From Rhizobium sophoriradicis (GTDB lineage Bacteria; Pseudomonadota; Alphaproteobacteria; Rhizobiales; Rhizobiaceae), in the NCBI RefSeq assembly GCF_003939025.1, contig NZ_RQIH01000020.1, positions 52,985 through 116,984 of the forward strand: 64,000 bases of DNA, written 5' to 3'. A program made the position numbers and the translations under genes. Shown here piece after piece: positions 14,762-23,250 of the stretch (within the stretch, counting starts at the first letter, position 1; each line of letters opens with the position of its first letter). The notes under the pieces were generated by a model. That model was not told where the DNA came from and did not search any database. It saw only the letters and a program-made list of their open reading frames with translations.

Positions 14762-15952
14762 GTGCGACAGTTTTTGATCGGCAACCAGGCGTTCGACGAC
14801 AGTTCTCCAGAGTTTCTGCCGCAGCTCGAACGCGCTTACCAACAGAAGCTCAGGCCACTTTGCCAGTGCCGGCAACCGCCGGTGCCGATGTACATTGCCC
14901 GGATGGATGGCCAATTCCTGATCAAACGCATGCCGCTCTCAGGCCGGCAGCATGATCCCGGCTGCTCGTCTTACGACCCGCCGTATGAGCTATCCGGCCT
15001 CGGGCCGTTGATCGGCAACGCCATCCAAATCGACGCGGCGACCGGTGCGGCAACGCTGAAACTCGATTTTTCGCTGTCGAAACGAGGGGGCCGATCGACG
15101 TCGACATCGCCTTCGGAGCCGTCGGAGATTGTGCGAAGCGAGCCCAAGAAGCTCTCGCTCAGGGCGATGCTCCACTATCTCTGGGACATGGGGGAGCTGA
15201 CGGAATGGACCTCGCTATGGGCCGGGAAACGCGGCTGGGGGCGCGTGCGCAGCAGTCTGGTGAACGCGGCAAAGCAGATGATCGTCCGCGGCGGCCCTCT
15301 CAGCGATATCTTGTTTGTCCCGGAAGTCTTTCATCAGGACGACAAAGAGGGGATTTCAGCGCGGCGTGCGGCTATGTTGGCCGGCGCCCAGTTAACCGGT
15401 CCCGGTCCGCGGAAACTGATGATGACCGTCGGAGAGGTAAAGGAATTTTCCTCAGCGCGCGATGGCCAGAAGATGCTGGTGCGCCACCTGCCTTTCCCCT
15501 TCATGCTCGATGAGGGGGCGTGGAAACGGTTGAATGCCCGATATGAAACCGAACTGGAACTGTGGCGATCCAACGAGGGGTTTCATCTCATCGTCATCGC
15601 CACGTTCGGCATTTCGGGAGCGGGGATAGCTTCGGTCGAGGAAGTGGCGCTGATGGTGGTCAACGAGAACTGGATCCCGTTCGAAACCATCCATGAACAG
15701 CGTCTCCTGGAGCGGCTCTCAAGCCTGAAGCGAAGGAGCGTGAAAGGACTCCGGTTCGATCTTTCGCGCGACCAGCCGATTGCCTCCGTGACCTTACCGG
15801 AGGCAAAGCCAGCGCCGATCGCCATGTTCATCGTTCCGACGAAGGCCGACGAAGACTATGACGTTGCACTGAATGAGATGATCGCCGCGAGAGCCGAGAT
15901 GACGCCGTGGATCTGGCGTGTGGCCGACGGCGAAATGCCGCGACTGCCATGA
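14762..15952 (+). CDS. DUF1173 family protein
   Basis: A 396-residue protein matching the plasmid-linked DUF1173 family. An N-terminal cysteine-containing region (LRPLCQCRQPPVPMYIARMD, then HDPGCSSYDP) could bind a metal. A central segment, KLSLRAMLHYLWDMGELTEW, and the C-terminal WNEMI-like stretch are typical of the family. Function is unknown; these genes lie in conjugation/leading regions. I chose the GTG at 14762 because GGGAGG precedes it by six bases. An operator-like box shared with the traC promoter lies at 14670-14689, so it may be co-regulated with transfer. Confidence 0.85.
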   Translation: MRQFLIGNQAFDDSSPEFLPQLERAYQQKLRPLCQCRQPPVPMYIARMDGQFLIKRMPLSGRQHDPGCSSYDPPYELSGLGPLIGNAIQIDAATGAATLKLDFSLSKRGGRSTSTSPSEPSEIVRSEPKKLSLRAMLHYLWDMGELTEWTSLWAGKRGWGRVRSSLVNAAKQMIVRGGPLSDILFVPEVFHQDDKEGISARRAAMLAGAQLTGPGPRKLMMTVGEVKEFSSARDGQKMLVRHLPFPFMLDEGAWKRLNARYETELELWRSNEGFHLIVIATFGISGAGIASVEEVALMVVNENWIPFETIHEQRLLERLSSLKRRSVKGLRFDLSRDQPIASVTLPEAKPAPIAMFIVPTKADEDYDVALNEMIAARAEMTPWIWRVADGEMPRLP

Positions 15953-16255
15953 TCCACACCAGCCTCCTTGGTCAGCGACGTAGACGCCCTAAAAGGAAAC
16001 CAACGCCCGGGCGATCTCGACTGCGTGAAGCTATATCCCGGTCAAATCGGCCCAGAGGCGGCCCTTTTGCATTGCACGATCACATCGAAAGCGGAGCGCT
16101 TGCCGTTGGCGGTAACCCACGCTTGAAGTTGGCGGGTCGAGCTCGTTCGCCGCGCGCTCCTATGGCACCCAGAAATCGGAGATGGAAGGGGAAGATATTT
16201 CAGTTATTGCAGTTATGAGCGACTTGCCCTATATACATGGTCAGAGGTGTTCGCC
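15953..16255. other. Intergenic region with the toxin-antitoxin promoter
   Basis: About 300 bases without a convincing gene. The right end holds a good rightward promoter: TTGCAG (16207-16212), 17 bases, TATATA (16230-16235), ending 20 bases before the antitoxin start. A leftward frame at about 16060-16140 reads AWVTANGKRSAFDVIVQCK but has no start and no family I can name. Confidence 0.45.
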
Positions 16256-16702
16256 ATGACCAGCCATGTTCTTCAATTTACCAAATTGTCGGATCGCGAC
16301 CGCAAGGCCGTCGCGCCTATGCCAAATCTGGCGGAGGGCGACCAACTGGAACTACGGATTCGCCGTCAAAGTGGACAACTTCAAACCCTTTCTCTCCCAG
16401 CCTCGGCTCTCGCGCCTGTCGAAGCACTCCTCGATCATCTGTTGCGCGGCAAGCGTGTTGCCGTGCTCACGGAAGATCAGGAATTGAGCCCGACCGACGC
16501 CTCCACCATCCTCGGCATCTCACGTCCTCTCGTGGTGCTGCGCATGGATCGCGGCGATCTGCCCTTCCGCTATGTCGGCAAGCACCGCCGAGCCAAATTG
16601 AAGGATGTTCTCGCGCTCAAGGCCAAGCTCGATGCTCGCCAGAAAAGCCTCGACGCGCTGGCCGAGGACACAGAGGATCTCATCGTCAATCATGGCCTCT
16701 AA
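16256..16702 (+). CDS. Helix-turn-helix antitoxin of a PIN toxin pair
   Basis: A 148-residue protein with a central excisionase-like helix-turn-helix (LSPTDASTILGISRPLVVLR, then MDRGDLPFRYVGKHRRAKLKD) at about residues 78-120. Such proteins pair with PIN toxins of the VapC50-like type and repress their own operon. I chose the ATG at 16256 because AGAGG lies eight bases upstream. It overlaps the toxin gene by 11 bases. The gene is intact; its toxin is not. Confidence 0.85.
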   Translation: MTSHVLQFTKLSDRDRKAVAPMPNLAEGDQLELRIRRQSGQLQTLSLPASALAPVEALLDHLLRGKRVAVLTEDQELSPTDASTILGISRPLVVLRMDRGDLPFRYVGKHRRAKLKDVLALKAKLDARQKSLDALAEDTEDLIVNHGL

Positions 16703-17269
16703 GCCGCCTGTCGCGGTCTATGATGCCTGCGTCCTCTACCCTTTCCATTTGCGCAATGTCTTGGTCCAATGTGGCTTCGACGGTCTCGTCGACGCACGCT
16801 GGACCGACGACATCCACGCCGAGTGGATTCGCAATCTGGCCATCGGCTCCCCCGAGATACCCATCTCACGTCTGGAAGCGACCCGTGATCGGATGAAAGA
16901 GGTTTTGCCCGATGCAGATGTCGGTAACCACCAATTTCTCATCCCCGACCTCTCGCTACCGGATCCGGATGATCGTCATGTTTTAGCTGCAGCCATCGCC
17001 GGAAAGGCTTCTGTGATTGTCACGTGGAATCTCAAAGATTTCCAGCCGCGGACCTTCGGCCTCATGGGGTGGCCTGCGTATCGCCAGACAATTTCCTCGT
17101 GGGCCTCCATTCCATCTTTTCGAGCGCATTGATCGACAGCATCAGGCGCGCCCGGTTGAATTTACGCAAGACGGTGCCGGCGGTTGACGAATTCATTGAT
17201 GCACTGGACCATCAGGGGCTCCGCGCGTTTTCAGTGGTCCTGCGTGAGAAGGCCGCACAATTGGACTGA
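16692..17269 (+). pseudogene. PIN-domain toxin, frameshifted near its end
   Basis: The first 120 or so residues are intact: PVAVYDACVLYPFHLRNVL with the first catalytic acid, WTDDIHAEWIRNLA, LPDPDDRHVLAAAIAGKA and VIVTWNLKDF. The frame then shifts and would run to a wrong stop at 17132. In the next frame PAADLRPHGVACVSPDNFL continues through the usual helical C-terminus to 17269. One T is missing in GATTTCC at about 17038-17044. The truncated protein keeps the PIN core but loses its C-terminal domain, so partial activity is possible. Confidence 0.8.
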
Positions 17270-17312
17270 CGGTCGAGACCGACAGAATCGTTAGAGGCCC
17301 GGACGCAACCCG

Positions 17313-18341
17313 TTAAGCTCGATCCGACGAAGAGCGGCCGAGGTCAGTCGCGGCGTCTCGATAGTAGATCTCGCTCACCCGAAACCGGCCGTCGATCCGC
17401 TTGCATTGGATGATGATGTCGACCGCGATCGTCAACATCTCGCGGATGTCGTGCCGTTCGAGGTCCGCACCTCCCTCCGACTCCTTGACCAGCAAAGTCA
17501 GCTGCTCAAAGGCGAGGCGGGCCGAGTCGGCATGGACCGTGGTGATGGAGCCAGGATGGCCGGAGTTGACATTGCGGATGTAGTAGAAGGCCGTGCCGTC
17601 CCGCAGCTCCTGAAGTAGGATGCGGTCGGGCCGCATGCGCAAGCAGGATTCCAGCAGATCCTTCGCATCGACTTTAGACAATCCCTGGCCGCCTTTGGAA
17701 TAGAACAGTCGAACGTGGTTGGGCTGCGGGACCACCAGTTCCGGAGTGTCTTCGATCGAAATAATCCGCTCGCTTTGCGGAATGTGGCGGATCAGCGCTT
17801 TCGATAGAGTTGTTTTTCCCGACCCGGTGGCGCCGGAGATGATGATGTTCTTTCTTGCAAACACCGCCTCCCGGAGAAACGCCTTGTAGGCACCGATGCG
17901 ATAGTATTCCAACAGCCTATGGTCTGATCGTCGCCCGTCGTCTTGGGCCGGCACAACATCGGCGAACAATCCCCCATGATCGAGATCCTCCAGGGTCAAC
18001 GACACGGAGGATGGCTTACGGATGGTGATGCTGACGGTTCCCTTCGTCGTTGCCGGCGGGATGACGATCTGAATTCGCTCATCGTCCGGCAAGGTCGCCG
18101 ACAGGATCGGTCGCGTCTCGTCGATCGACTGATTGGAGAAGCTCGCGACGGAGCGGGCGAGACGCATCAGCCGGTCGAAAGAAAGTTCGGGCATCTCATA
18201 GGTCTGCCATCCGTCCCTACCCTCTGTGACGACCTGTCCCGGCCGGTTGACGATGACCTCATAGAGCGTCTTGTCGCGTAGGAAGCGTGATAGTGGCGAA
18301 AGCAGTTCGCGCACGACGCCGGCGTCGGCAGCTTCAGTCAT
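17313..18341 (-). CDS. virB11: VirB11 traffic ATPase
   Basis: A 342-residue cytoplasmic hexameric ATPase that powers pilus assembly and substrate transfer. Walker A is GATGSGKTT at 170-178; an Asp-box region (RIISIEDTPEL), a Walker B region (CLRMRPDRILLQELRDGTAF) and a His box (GHPGSITTVHADS) follow in order. It is the last gene of the leftward virB operon, seven bases after virB10. Length and motif set match intact VirB11 proteins. Confidence 0.95.
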   Translation of the reverse strand: MTEAADAGVVRELLSPLSRFLRDKTLYEVIVNRPGQVVTEGRDGWQTYEMPELSFDRLMRLARSVASFSNQSIDETRPILSATLPDDERIQIVIPPATTKGTVSITIRKPSSVSLTLEDLDHGGLFADVVPAQDDGRRSDHRLLEYYRIGAYKAFLREAVFARKNIIISGATGSGKTTLSKALIRHIPQSERIISIEDTPELVVPQPNHVRLFYSKGGQGLSKVDAKDLLESCLRMRPDRILLQELRDGTAFYYIRNVNSGHPGSITTVHADSARLAFEQLTLLVKESEGGADLERHDIREMLTIAVDIIIQCKRIDGRFRVSEIYYRDAATDLGRSSSDRA

Positions 18342-18348
18342 GCAGAAC

Positions 18349-19524
18349 CTATTTTGTCACGAGCTTCGAGGAGGGGCTGAAATCCCCAAGCACGGCGCGG
18401 TCATAGACGCGATTGCGGGGCTCCGTCACGCGAAGCCGATAGACGCTGGAGAAATCGAGATCGCGCGCCACGAAGATCGAAACGAGCTCGCCCTGATGTT
18501 TCATCAGGGTCGGGGGAATGTTGATCGACTGCTCGACGGCGATCGCCGCGGCCTGCTGACCGGCACTGGTGGTGTTTTGCGCTTCGACGTCGCTGTCCTG
18601 CAGCCGGCTGCTGGCATAGGAACTGGCATCACCGACGATCGACAGGAGCATTGCGCTGCCAAAACGCTCCCACCAATGGGTGTCCACATAGCCGTCGATG
18701 CCCGCCCGGCCAAGCGCATCGGTTGCCGGCGATGCCAGCGTGATGATCACGCCTTTCGGCGTCTTCGCCCGGTTCCAGAGAACGAACACGCGCTTTTGCC
18801 CGCGGCGAATGCCGCCGCGATATTCGCCGACGACCTGCGTACCTTTTTCCATCAGCACAACGCGGCCGTTATCTGAAAGAACGTCCCGGTTGATGACGCA
18901 GCTCGTGAACCCCGGCTGATCGGAGGAGAGCGCGGTCTCGAGAACGCAAGGAATGGATGTCCCCATTGCGACGATGAAATCGCGATTGCCCAACGTCCCT
19001 GCACGCGATCCCTGCAATTGCGTCGGCGTCAGCAAGCGGTTGAAGCGCTGATCTTCGTTTTCGCCCTGCGAGGCGAAGCCACCGGGATTGGCGCCGAGCG
19101 GCACGTAGTTCGAAGCCTGATCCGTCGCCGCATCCTGATCCTGCCGCCGCGTCGCCGGCGATTTCTCGCCGCCATAGGCGATGACCGGCGCACGCCGGGC
19201 AGCGTCGAGCAGCTTATCGTCGTCCGTGGGCGCTTGTTCTGTGACAGCGGGCGTCGGCAGTTGGACCTGCGGAAGAGGCGCTACAGGCTGGACCGGTTCC
19301 TTGGCCGGTTCGAAATCCGATGTCTGCCGGATGACCACCCGCTCCGGCTGGGCACCGTCTGACGGTTTGTCCTGGCCTCGCATCGACCAGAGAGCGAAGG
19401 CGACAAAGACGACGATCGCCAAGGCGATAGCGCCGCGTTTGAGGATCGGGTTATTGTCGAGCCGGCCACCGGCCGACGTCTCGGCGCGCTCGCCCGGAAT
19501 CTGGGTAATCTCTTCCTCGGCCAT
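18349..19524 (-). CDS. virB10: VirB10 channel protein
   Basis: This 391-residue protein spans both membranes and forms the core complex with VirB7 and VirB9. One membrane segment lies at about residues 28-46 (RGAIALAIVVFVAFALW), followed by a proline-rich periplasmic stretch. The C-terminal VirB10/TrbI domain has IPCVLETALSSDQPGFTSC, the GTQVVGEYRGGIRRGQKRVF strand pair and DALGRAGIDGYVDTHWWERF. The ATG at 19524 follows GGAGGTGAC. It starts eight bases after virB9 ends. Confidence 0.95.
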   Translation of the reverse strand: MAEEEITQIPGERAETSAGGRLDNNPILKRGAIALAIVVFVAFALWSMRGQDKPSDGAQPERVVIRQTSDFEPAKEPVQPVAPLPQVQLPTPAVTEQAPTDDDKLLDAARRAPVIAYGGEKSPATRRQDQDAATDQASNYVPLGANPGGFASQGENEDQRFNRLLTPTQLQGSRAGTLGNRDFIVAMGTSIPCVLETALSSDQPGFTSCVINRDVLSDNGRVVLMEKGTQVVGEYRGGIRRGQKRVFVLWNRAKTPKGVIITLASPATDALGRAGIDGYVDTHWWERFGSAMLLSIVGDASSYASSRLQDSDVEAQNTTSAGQQAAAIAVEQSINIPPTLMKHQGELVSIFVARDLDFSSVYRLRVTEPRNRVYDRAVLGDFSPSSKLVTK

Positions 19525-19532
19525 GTCACCTC

Positions 19533-20390
19533 CTATTGCGCCGCGCCGGGCGGCACTTTGACGACGCGCTCGACCGATGGTGACGTCGTGTTGGTCTCGG
19601 GATTGGTGCCGACGCGATCGTAGGCTTCGTTGAAGACGCAAAGCCCGTCGCCGCCACGGCGCAGTATGAACTTGCGGCTGATCGCGTGAACGAGGACGAG
19701 ATTGCCGTCGACTGACTTCGGAACCAGGCTTTCGCTGCCGTCGGAATTTTCCATATAGATCGCCGGCATTTCCTGGTTGCCGGCAAAGGTGAAGGTGGTG
19801 ACCTTGCCGTTGTCATAGACCGTTTGCGGTTCGAGCGCCTGGGTCCCTTGCGCCGAATAACGCCAGTTGCGCGGTCCATAAGCTTCGTGAAGGGCAAGCA
19901 CGCGATCGGCCTCGCCGGCCTGTGCCGCCTGCGCGCGCGCAGCTGCTTCCTGGCGGCGCCGCTCCGCCTCATCAGCGGGATAGCGGTATTTCACATAGAA
20001 ATAGGTGTTCTGCCCGGCTTCGACGCTGCCGTCGCGAACGGTGAGTTCCATCTGATAGCTGCGGGTCGAGCCGTCCCGTCGTGTCGTCACGACCGAGATA
20101 TTCGTCACCGGCTGATTTTCCCTGGGCTTCAGGAACAGGATGTTGCCGGCCGGCGCCACTTCCCAAGCAACGCTGTTGCCAAGCGCCACATGAGCGACTT
20201 CCTCGTCGGCGGCGAATTCGATTTGCACCGAAGACCGCAGTGTGCCGACGACTTTGGTGATGTTATAGGGCTGGTAGACGACGAAACGGATGCGGCTGTC
20301 CTGCGCGGCGCCGCGCGGCGTCTCGAGGGCGAGCGCTGCAGACGAAAACCCGGTGGCCAGGATGAGCGGAAGGAGAAAGTGCGGTCTCAA
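19533..20390 (-). CDS. virB9: VirB9 outer-membrane core protein
   Basis: A 285-residue periplasmic/outer-membrane component of the core complex. A signal peptide (residues 1-21, ending ALALE) is followed by the CagX/VirB9 domain: SRIRFVVYQPYNITKVVGTL, FVGN-like VALGNSVAWEVAPAGNILFL, and the C-terminal region from YGPRNWRYSAQG to PEMPAIYM-like and YDRVG. Its start overlaps the virB8 stop as ATGA. It is complete and of normal length. Confidence 0.95.
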   Translation of the reverse strand: MRPHFLLPLILATGFSSAALALETPRGAAQDSRIRFVVYQPYNITKVVGTLRSSVQIEFAADEEVAHVALGNSVAWEVAPAGNILFLKPRENQPVTNISVVTTRRDGSTRSYQMELTVRDGSVEAGQNTYFYVKYRYPADEAERRRQEAAARAQAAQAGEADRVLALHEAYGPRNWRYSAQGTQALEPQTVYDNGKVTTFTFAGNQEMPAIYMENSDGSESLVPKSVDGNLVLVHAISRKFILRRGGDGLCVFNEAYDRVGTNPETNTTSPSVERVVKVPPGAAQ

Positions 20391-21058
20391 TTGATGGCCT
20401 CCGGATCGGCGCGATATTCGCTGACGACGAAGCCGAGCGGATTGGTCAACCGGTCGGTCGAGGACATCGGAGCGTTGGCATAGGAGAAGGTCAGGGTCGT
20501 AACCCAGTGCGTGGTGCGCACCTCGTCACCGCGGCTCACGGTCCTCATATAGCGGACGGATGCCACATTGGCGTTGATCAGCGAGATGGAAACAATGTTG
20601 ATCCGCGACGTGGCGCTGCGGCCATAAATGTTCTGCGGGGAATCGGGATTGCTGCCGCGGTAGACTGCGGCAAATCGAGTCTGTTCCGGCTGCGTCGACA
20701 GCAAGGCGACGGTGCGGAAATTCTCCTCGCCCTCGCTCCAGACGTAGCCCTCGCGGGCGCGGACATATTTGGCCGCGAAATATTTGGTGACGGCCTCGTC
20801 GTAGGTGCCGGCGGTGGATGTCAGCGCCGAGACCACATCGACGATACCGGTGGAATTATCGACCCGCACGACGAAGGGCTCGACGGTTTTCAAAGGAGTG
20901 AGGCCGGCAACGGCAAAGACGGAAACGGCAGCAACCGTGCCGGCGCAAGCAGCGACGAACCAGGCGATGCGGGCGGAACGCTCGACCTGGATCATCCGGT
21001 CCTGATCGAACCGGCGGGCTTTGTCGAAGTAACTTTTGAGGTTATTCGTGGTCACCAT
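20387..21058 (-). CDS. virB8: VirB8 inner-membrane assembly factor
   Basis: A 223-residue bitopic protein with one membrane segment at about 28-50 (IAWFVAACAGTVAAVSVFAV) and a periplasmic NTF2-like VirB8 domain (PFVVRVDNSTGIVDVVSAL, AKYVRAREGYVW, then VRYMRTVSRGDEVRTTHWV). It nucleates assembly of the secretion channel. I chose the ATG at 21058, just upstream of the virB7 stop, because the family N-terminus begins there; the longer frame to 21214 runs inside virB7. Confidence 0.92.
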   Translation of the reverse strand: MVTTNNLKSYFDKARRFDQDRMIQVERSARIAWFVAACAGTVAAVSVFAVAGLTPLKTVEPFVVRVDNSTGIVDVVSALTSTAGTYDEAVTKYFAAKYVRAREGYVWSEGEENFRTVALLSTQPEQTRFAAVYRGSNPDSPQNIYGRSATSRINIVSISLINANVASVRYMRTVSRGDEVRTTHWVTTLTFSYANAPMSSTDRLTNPLGFVVSEYRADPEAIN

Positions 21059-21059
21059 G

Positions 21060-21344
21060 TCATTCGCCCTCGCATGGACGGTAGGAGCCCGCGACATCGA
21101 AATGCGCGAAAGCGGCCGGTGTGGCTGAAGATGGTTCCGGCACATAGGCGGCCGCGTGACTGGTCGGCTCCGCGGGAACAGCCCCGGTCGTCGGCTGCTG
21201 CCTACCTCCGCCATCCTCCCACTGCCACATGGCGCGGTTCAGCGGCCGGCGGGAATAACCGTCACATTTGGGCAGCGGGTGGGAAATCGAACCGCAGCCT
21301 ACGAGACCAGCGGTCAGCAAAAGCGATAAAACGATACGGAGCAT
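21060..21344 (-). CDS. virB7: VirB7-like lipoprotein
   Basis: A 94-residue product with a lipoprotein signal (MLRIVLSLLLTAGLVGC; lipobox LVGC, acylated Cys17). Position between virB6 and virB8 and the short proline-rich C-terminal half match VirB7, which anchors VirB9 in the outer membrane. It is longer than the 45-60 residues usual for VirB7. It overlaps virB8 by a few bases at its end. Confidence 0.8.
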   Translation of the reverse strand: MLRIVLSLLLTAGLVGCGSISHPLPKCDGYSRRPLNRAMWQWEDGGGRQQPTTGAVPAEPTSHAAAYVPEPSSATPAAFAHFDVAGSYRPCEGE

Positions 21345-21383
21345 CCAAAAAAACCTGTTCGATTATCTGAAGCGTTGGGGGCG

Positions 21384-22316
21384 TCATTCGGTCCGGCCTG
21401 GCGTCAGGCGGCGGCCGACGGAACGCGCGCCGCGGCCGACCGCTCTGACTGTGTGGGATGTCGCCCAGGAGAGCGTGCTTTCGTGCGCATCGCGGGCAGC
21501 GCCGTAGCCATAGGTGAGCGACGCCCCGCCCGCCGCAAGAGCTGAAGCAATGCCGGGCAGTTGGTAGAAGACATAAAGAGCGGCAAGGCAGATGGCGCAG
21601 AGCGCGATCGGCCGCATCAGGACGTCGCTATAGCCTTCGATCGCCGCAAACGTCGTGTCGATGCAAGTGATCAGCAGCGAACCGATGGCAACGACCAGAA
21701 CCTGAAGGATGACGAAATTGACGAGCTGGCCGATCCAGGATTCGGTGAACCGGCGGGTCGACTGGAACATCGCAAGCGCGACGAAGATCGGTCCGATGGC
21801 CAGAACGATGGCGAGCGCCAGCCGGGCATAGAGCGAAACGATATAGCCGATCGCGGCCACGATGAAGCTCGCACCGATGACCATCATGCCGCCGATGCCG
21901 GTGACGATATCGACCGGCCAGGAGGCGCGCGACCAGATCTCATAGGCGCATTTCTGGCCCTTATCGAGCAGGCTGTCGAAGGTCGATGCGCTCGGCGCCG
22001 TGCCGGAGTTCAGCGCCTGCGAGATTTCGCGCGGCAGCGCATCGAAAAAGATATTGGTGACGTAGGTCTGATAGTCGCCGGCATTCCTCACCAGCATGAC
22101 GATGATGGCGAGCTTCATTGCGCGGAAGGCGAATTCGAGTATCGGTTCCTGCACGGAGCCGCGCAGAACGAGATAGCCGTAGAGCACGACATAGAGCGTG
22201 AGTGCCGCCGTCAGCGGGCCGCTGACCCAGCTGGCAATATTTGACGTGCCGGAGGAAATGAAGTTCTCGAGCGGTGCCTTGAACTGCCCATCGACGAAGC
22301 TGAAGACCTGATACAT
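21384..22316 (-). CDS. virB6: VirB6 inner-membrane channel protein
   Basis: A 310-residue polytopic membrane protein with about six to seven hydrophobic segments between residues 25 and 260 and the TrbL/VirB6 core (SLYARLALAIVLAIGPIFVA, then TESWIGQLVNFVILQVLVV). It forms part of the inner-membrane translocation path. I chose the ATG at 22316 because the family N-terminus (MYQVFSFVDGQF) begins there and it lies directly after the EexN-like gene. The C-terminal tail is basic and cytoplasmic. Confidence 0.93.
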   Translation of the reverse strand: MYQVFSFVDGQFKAPLENFISSGTSNIASWVSGPLTAALTLYVVLYGYLVLRGSVQEPILEFAFRAMKLAIIVMLVRNAGDYQTYVTNIFFDALPREISQALNSGTAPSASTFDSLLDKGQKCAYEIWSRASWPVDIVTGIGGMMVIGASFIVAAIGYIVSLYARLALAIVLAIGPIFVALAMFQSTRRFTESWIGQLVNFVILQVLVVAIGSLLITCIDTTFAAIEGYSDVLMRPIALCAICLAALYVFYQLPGIASALAAGGASLTYGYGAARDAHESTLSWATSHTVRAVGRGARSVGRRLTPGRTE

Positions 22317-22318
22317 CG

Positions 22319-22552
22319 TCAGCCTCCCAACGATTTGCCCATCCGCTCCAGCCGCAGCTTGCCGTCGGCGGCCTCGGCGTTGCGGCAATTGGGCGTATCG
22401 CGGAGTTCTCCGGGATTGTTACGGCATTCGCCGATAATCCTAGCGAGCAGAGCATCGTCGGCCATAAGCTCATCGACGGTGTAAATCTTATCCGCCTGTG
22501 GGGAGCAGGCCGCCAGAAAAAGCATGGCCGTGCCGGAAAGAAACCACCTCAT
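22319..22552 (-). CDS. eexN: EexN-family lipoprotein (entry exclusion)
   Basis: A 77-residue lipoprotein: signal MRWFLSGTAMLFLAAC with acylated Cys16, then KIYTVDELMADDALLARIIG and ECRNNPGELRDTPNCRNAEA, the EexN pattern with two conserved cysteines. EexN proteins limit redundant entry of the same plasmid. It lies between virB5 and virB6, as in pKM101/IncN-type operons, and overlaps virB5 by four bases. Confidence 0.85.
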   Translation of the reverse strand: MRWFLSGTAMLFLAACSPQADKIYTVDELMADDALLARIIGECRNNPGELRDTPNCRNAEAADGKLRLERMGKSLGG

Positions 22553-23250
22553 TTGAGCGCCGCTCCCATCGTGTCCATGCGCTTGCGCCAGTCCTCGGCC
22601 TTGCGTTGGTCGTCGACCTGCACCTGGGCCTGCTGGACCATCTGCAGGCCCTGCATGCGCAGGACATCGGTTTGCAGGAAGGCGGTCTCGGCCTGGAGGC
22701 GGGCCTGCAGATCGGCGATGTCCTTGGCGTCGGCAGCACTGGAGATTTTCTGGCGAAGCTCATCGATGCCGTCGATGCGCTTGGTCGCCGCATCGTAGAT
22801 CTGCTGGCCGAGGCTCATCTGCCCGGCGTTCTGGTTCTGGATGCGCGACAGTTCCTGCGCATAGAAATCATCGGCATCGGTGCGATAGCTGGAGTTGTCC
22901 TGGCGGAATTTCGAAGCGGAACTGCCGAAGACGCCGCTGCCGGAACCTTGGAACAGGCCCTCGATCGCGTTGAAGTCCTGGGGAAGCGCCTCGCGGATCG
23001 ACGGATCGTTCAGCAGGTTGGCGACGTCGGCCATGTTGGTGATCTTGTTCAGCGAGCCGTAGAGCTGCTGGGCTTGCTGGAGCTGCTGGTTCAAGGCGTC
23101 GAGCTGGGACTTCAGCTGCGTGATGCTCTCGATCTGCTTGGCGATCGATGTCTGATCGATGACCGGGATGCCCTGGGCCGACGCCAGCATCGCCGACGCT
23201 AAAAGAGCGGCCGATACGAACAATGGCCGCATCGTTCCTGTTCGGATCAT
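22549..23250 (-). CDS. virB5: VirB5 minor pilus protein
   Basis: A 233-residue secreted protein with a signal peptide (about 1-26, MRPLFVSAALLASAMLASAQ) followed by long amphipathic helices rich in glutamine (SITQLKSQLDALNQQLQQAQ) typical of VirB5/TraC pilus-tip adhesins. I chose the ATG at 23250, which overlaps the virB4 stop as ATGA; the longer frame begins inside virB4. Confidence 0.9.
   Translation of the reverse strand: MIRTGTMRPLFVSAALLASAMLASAQGIPVIDQTSIAKQIESITQLKSQLDALNQQLQQAQQLYGSLNKITNMADVANLLNDPSIREALPQDFNAIEGLFQGSGSGVFGSSASKFRQDNSSYRTDADDFYAQELSRIQNQNAGQMSLGQQIYDAATKRIDGIDELRQKISSAADAKDIADLQARLQAETAFLQTDVLRMQGLQMVQQAQVQVDDQRKAEDWRKRMDTMGAALK

Noticed and set aside
15907..16218. 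A 103-codon rightward frame after the DUF1173 gene
   Set aside because: It begins inside DUF1173 in another frame and translates to an arginine-rich sequence with no family.
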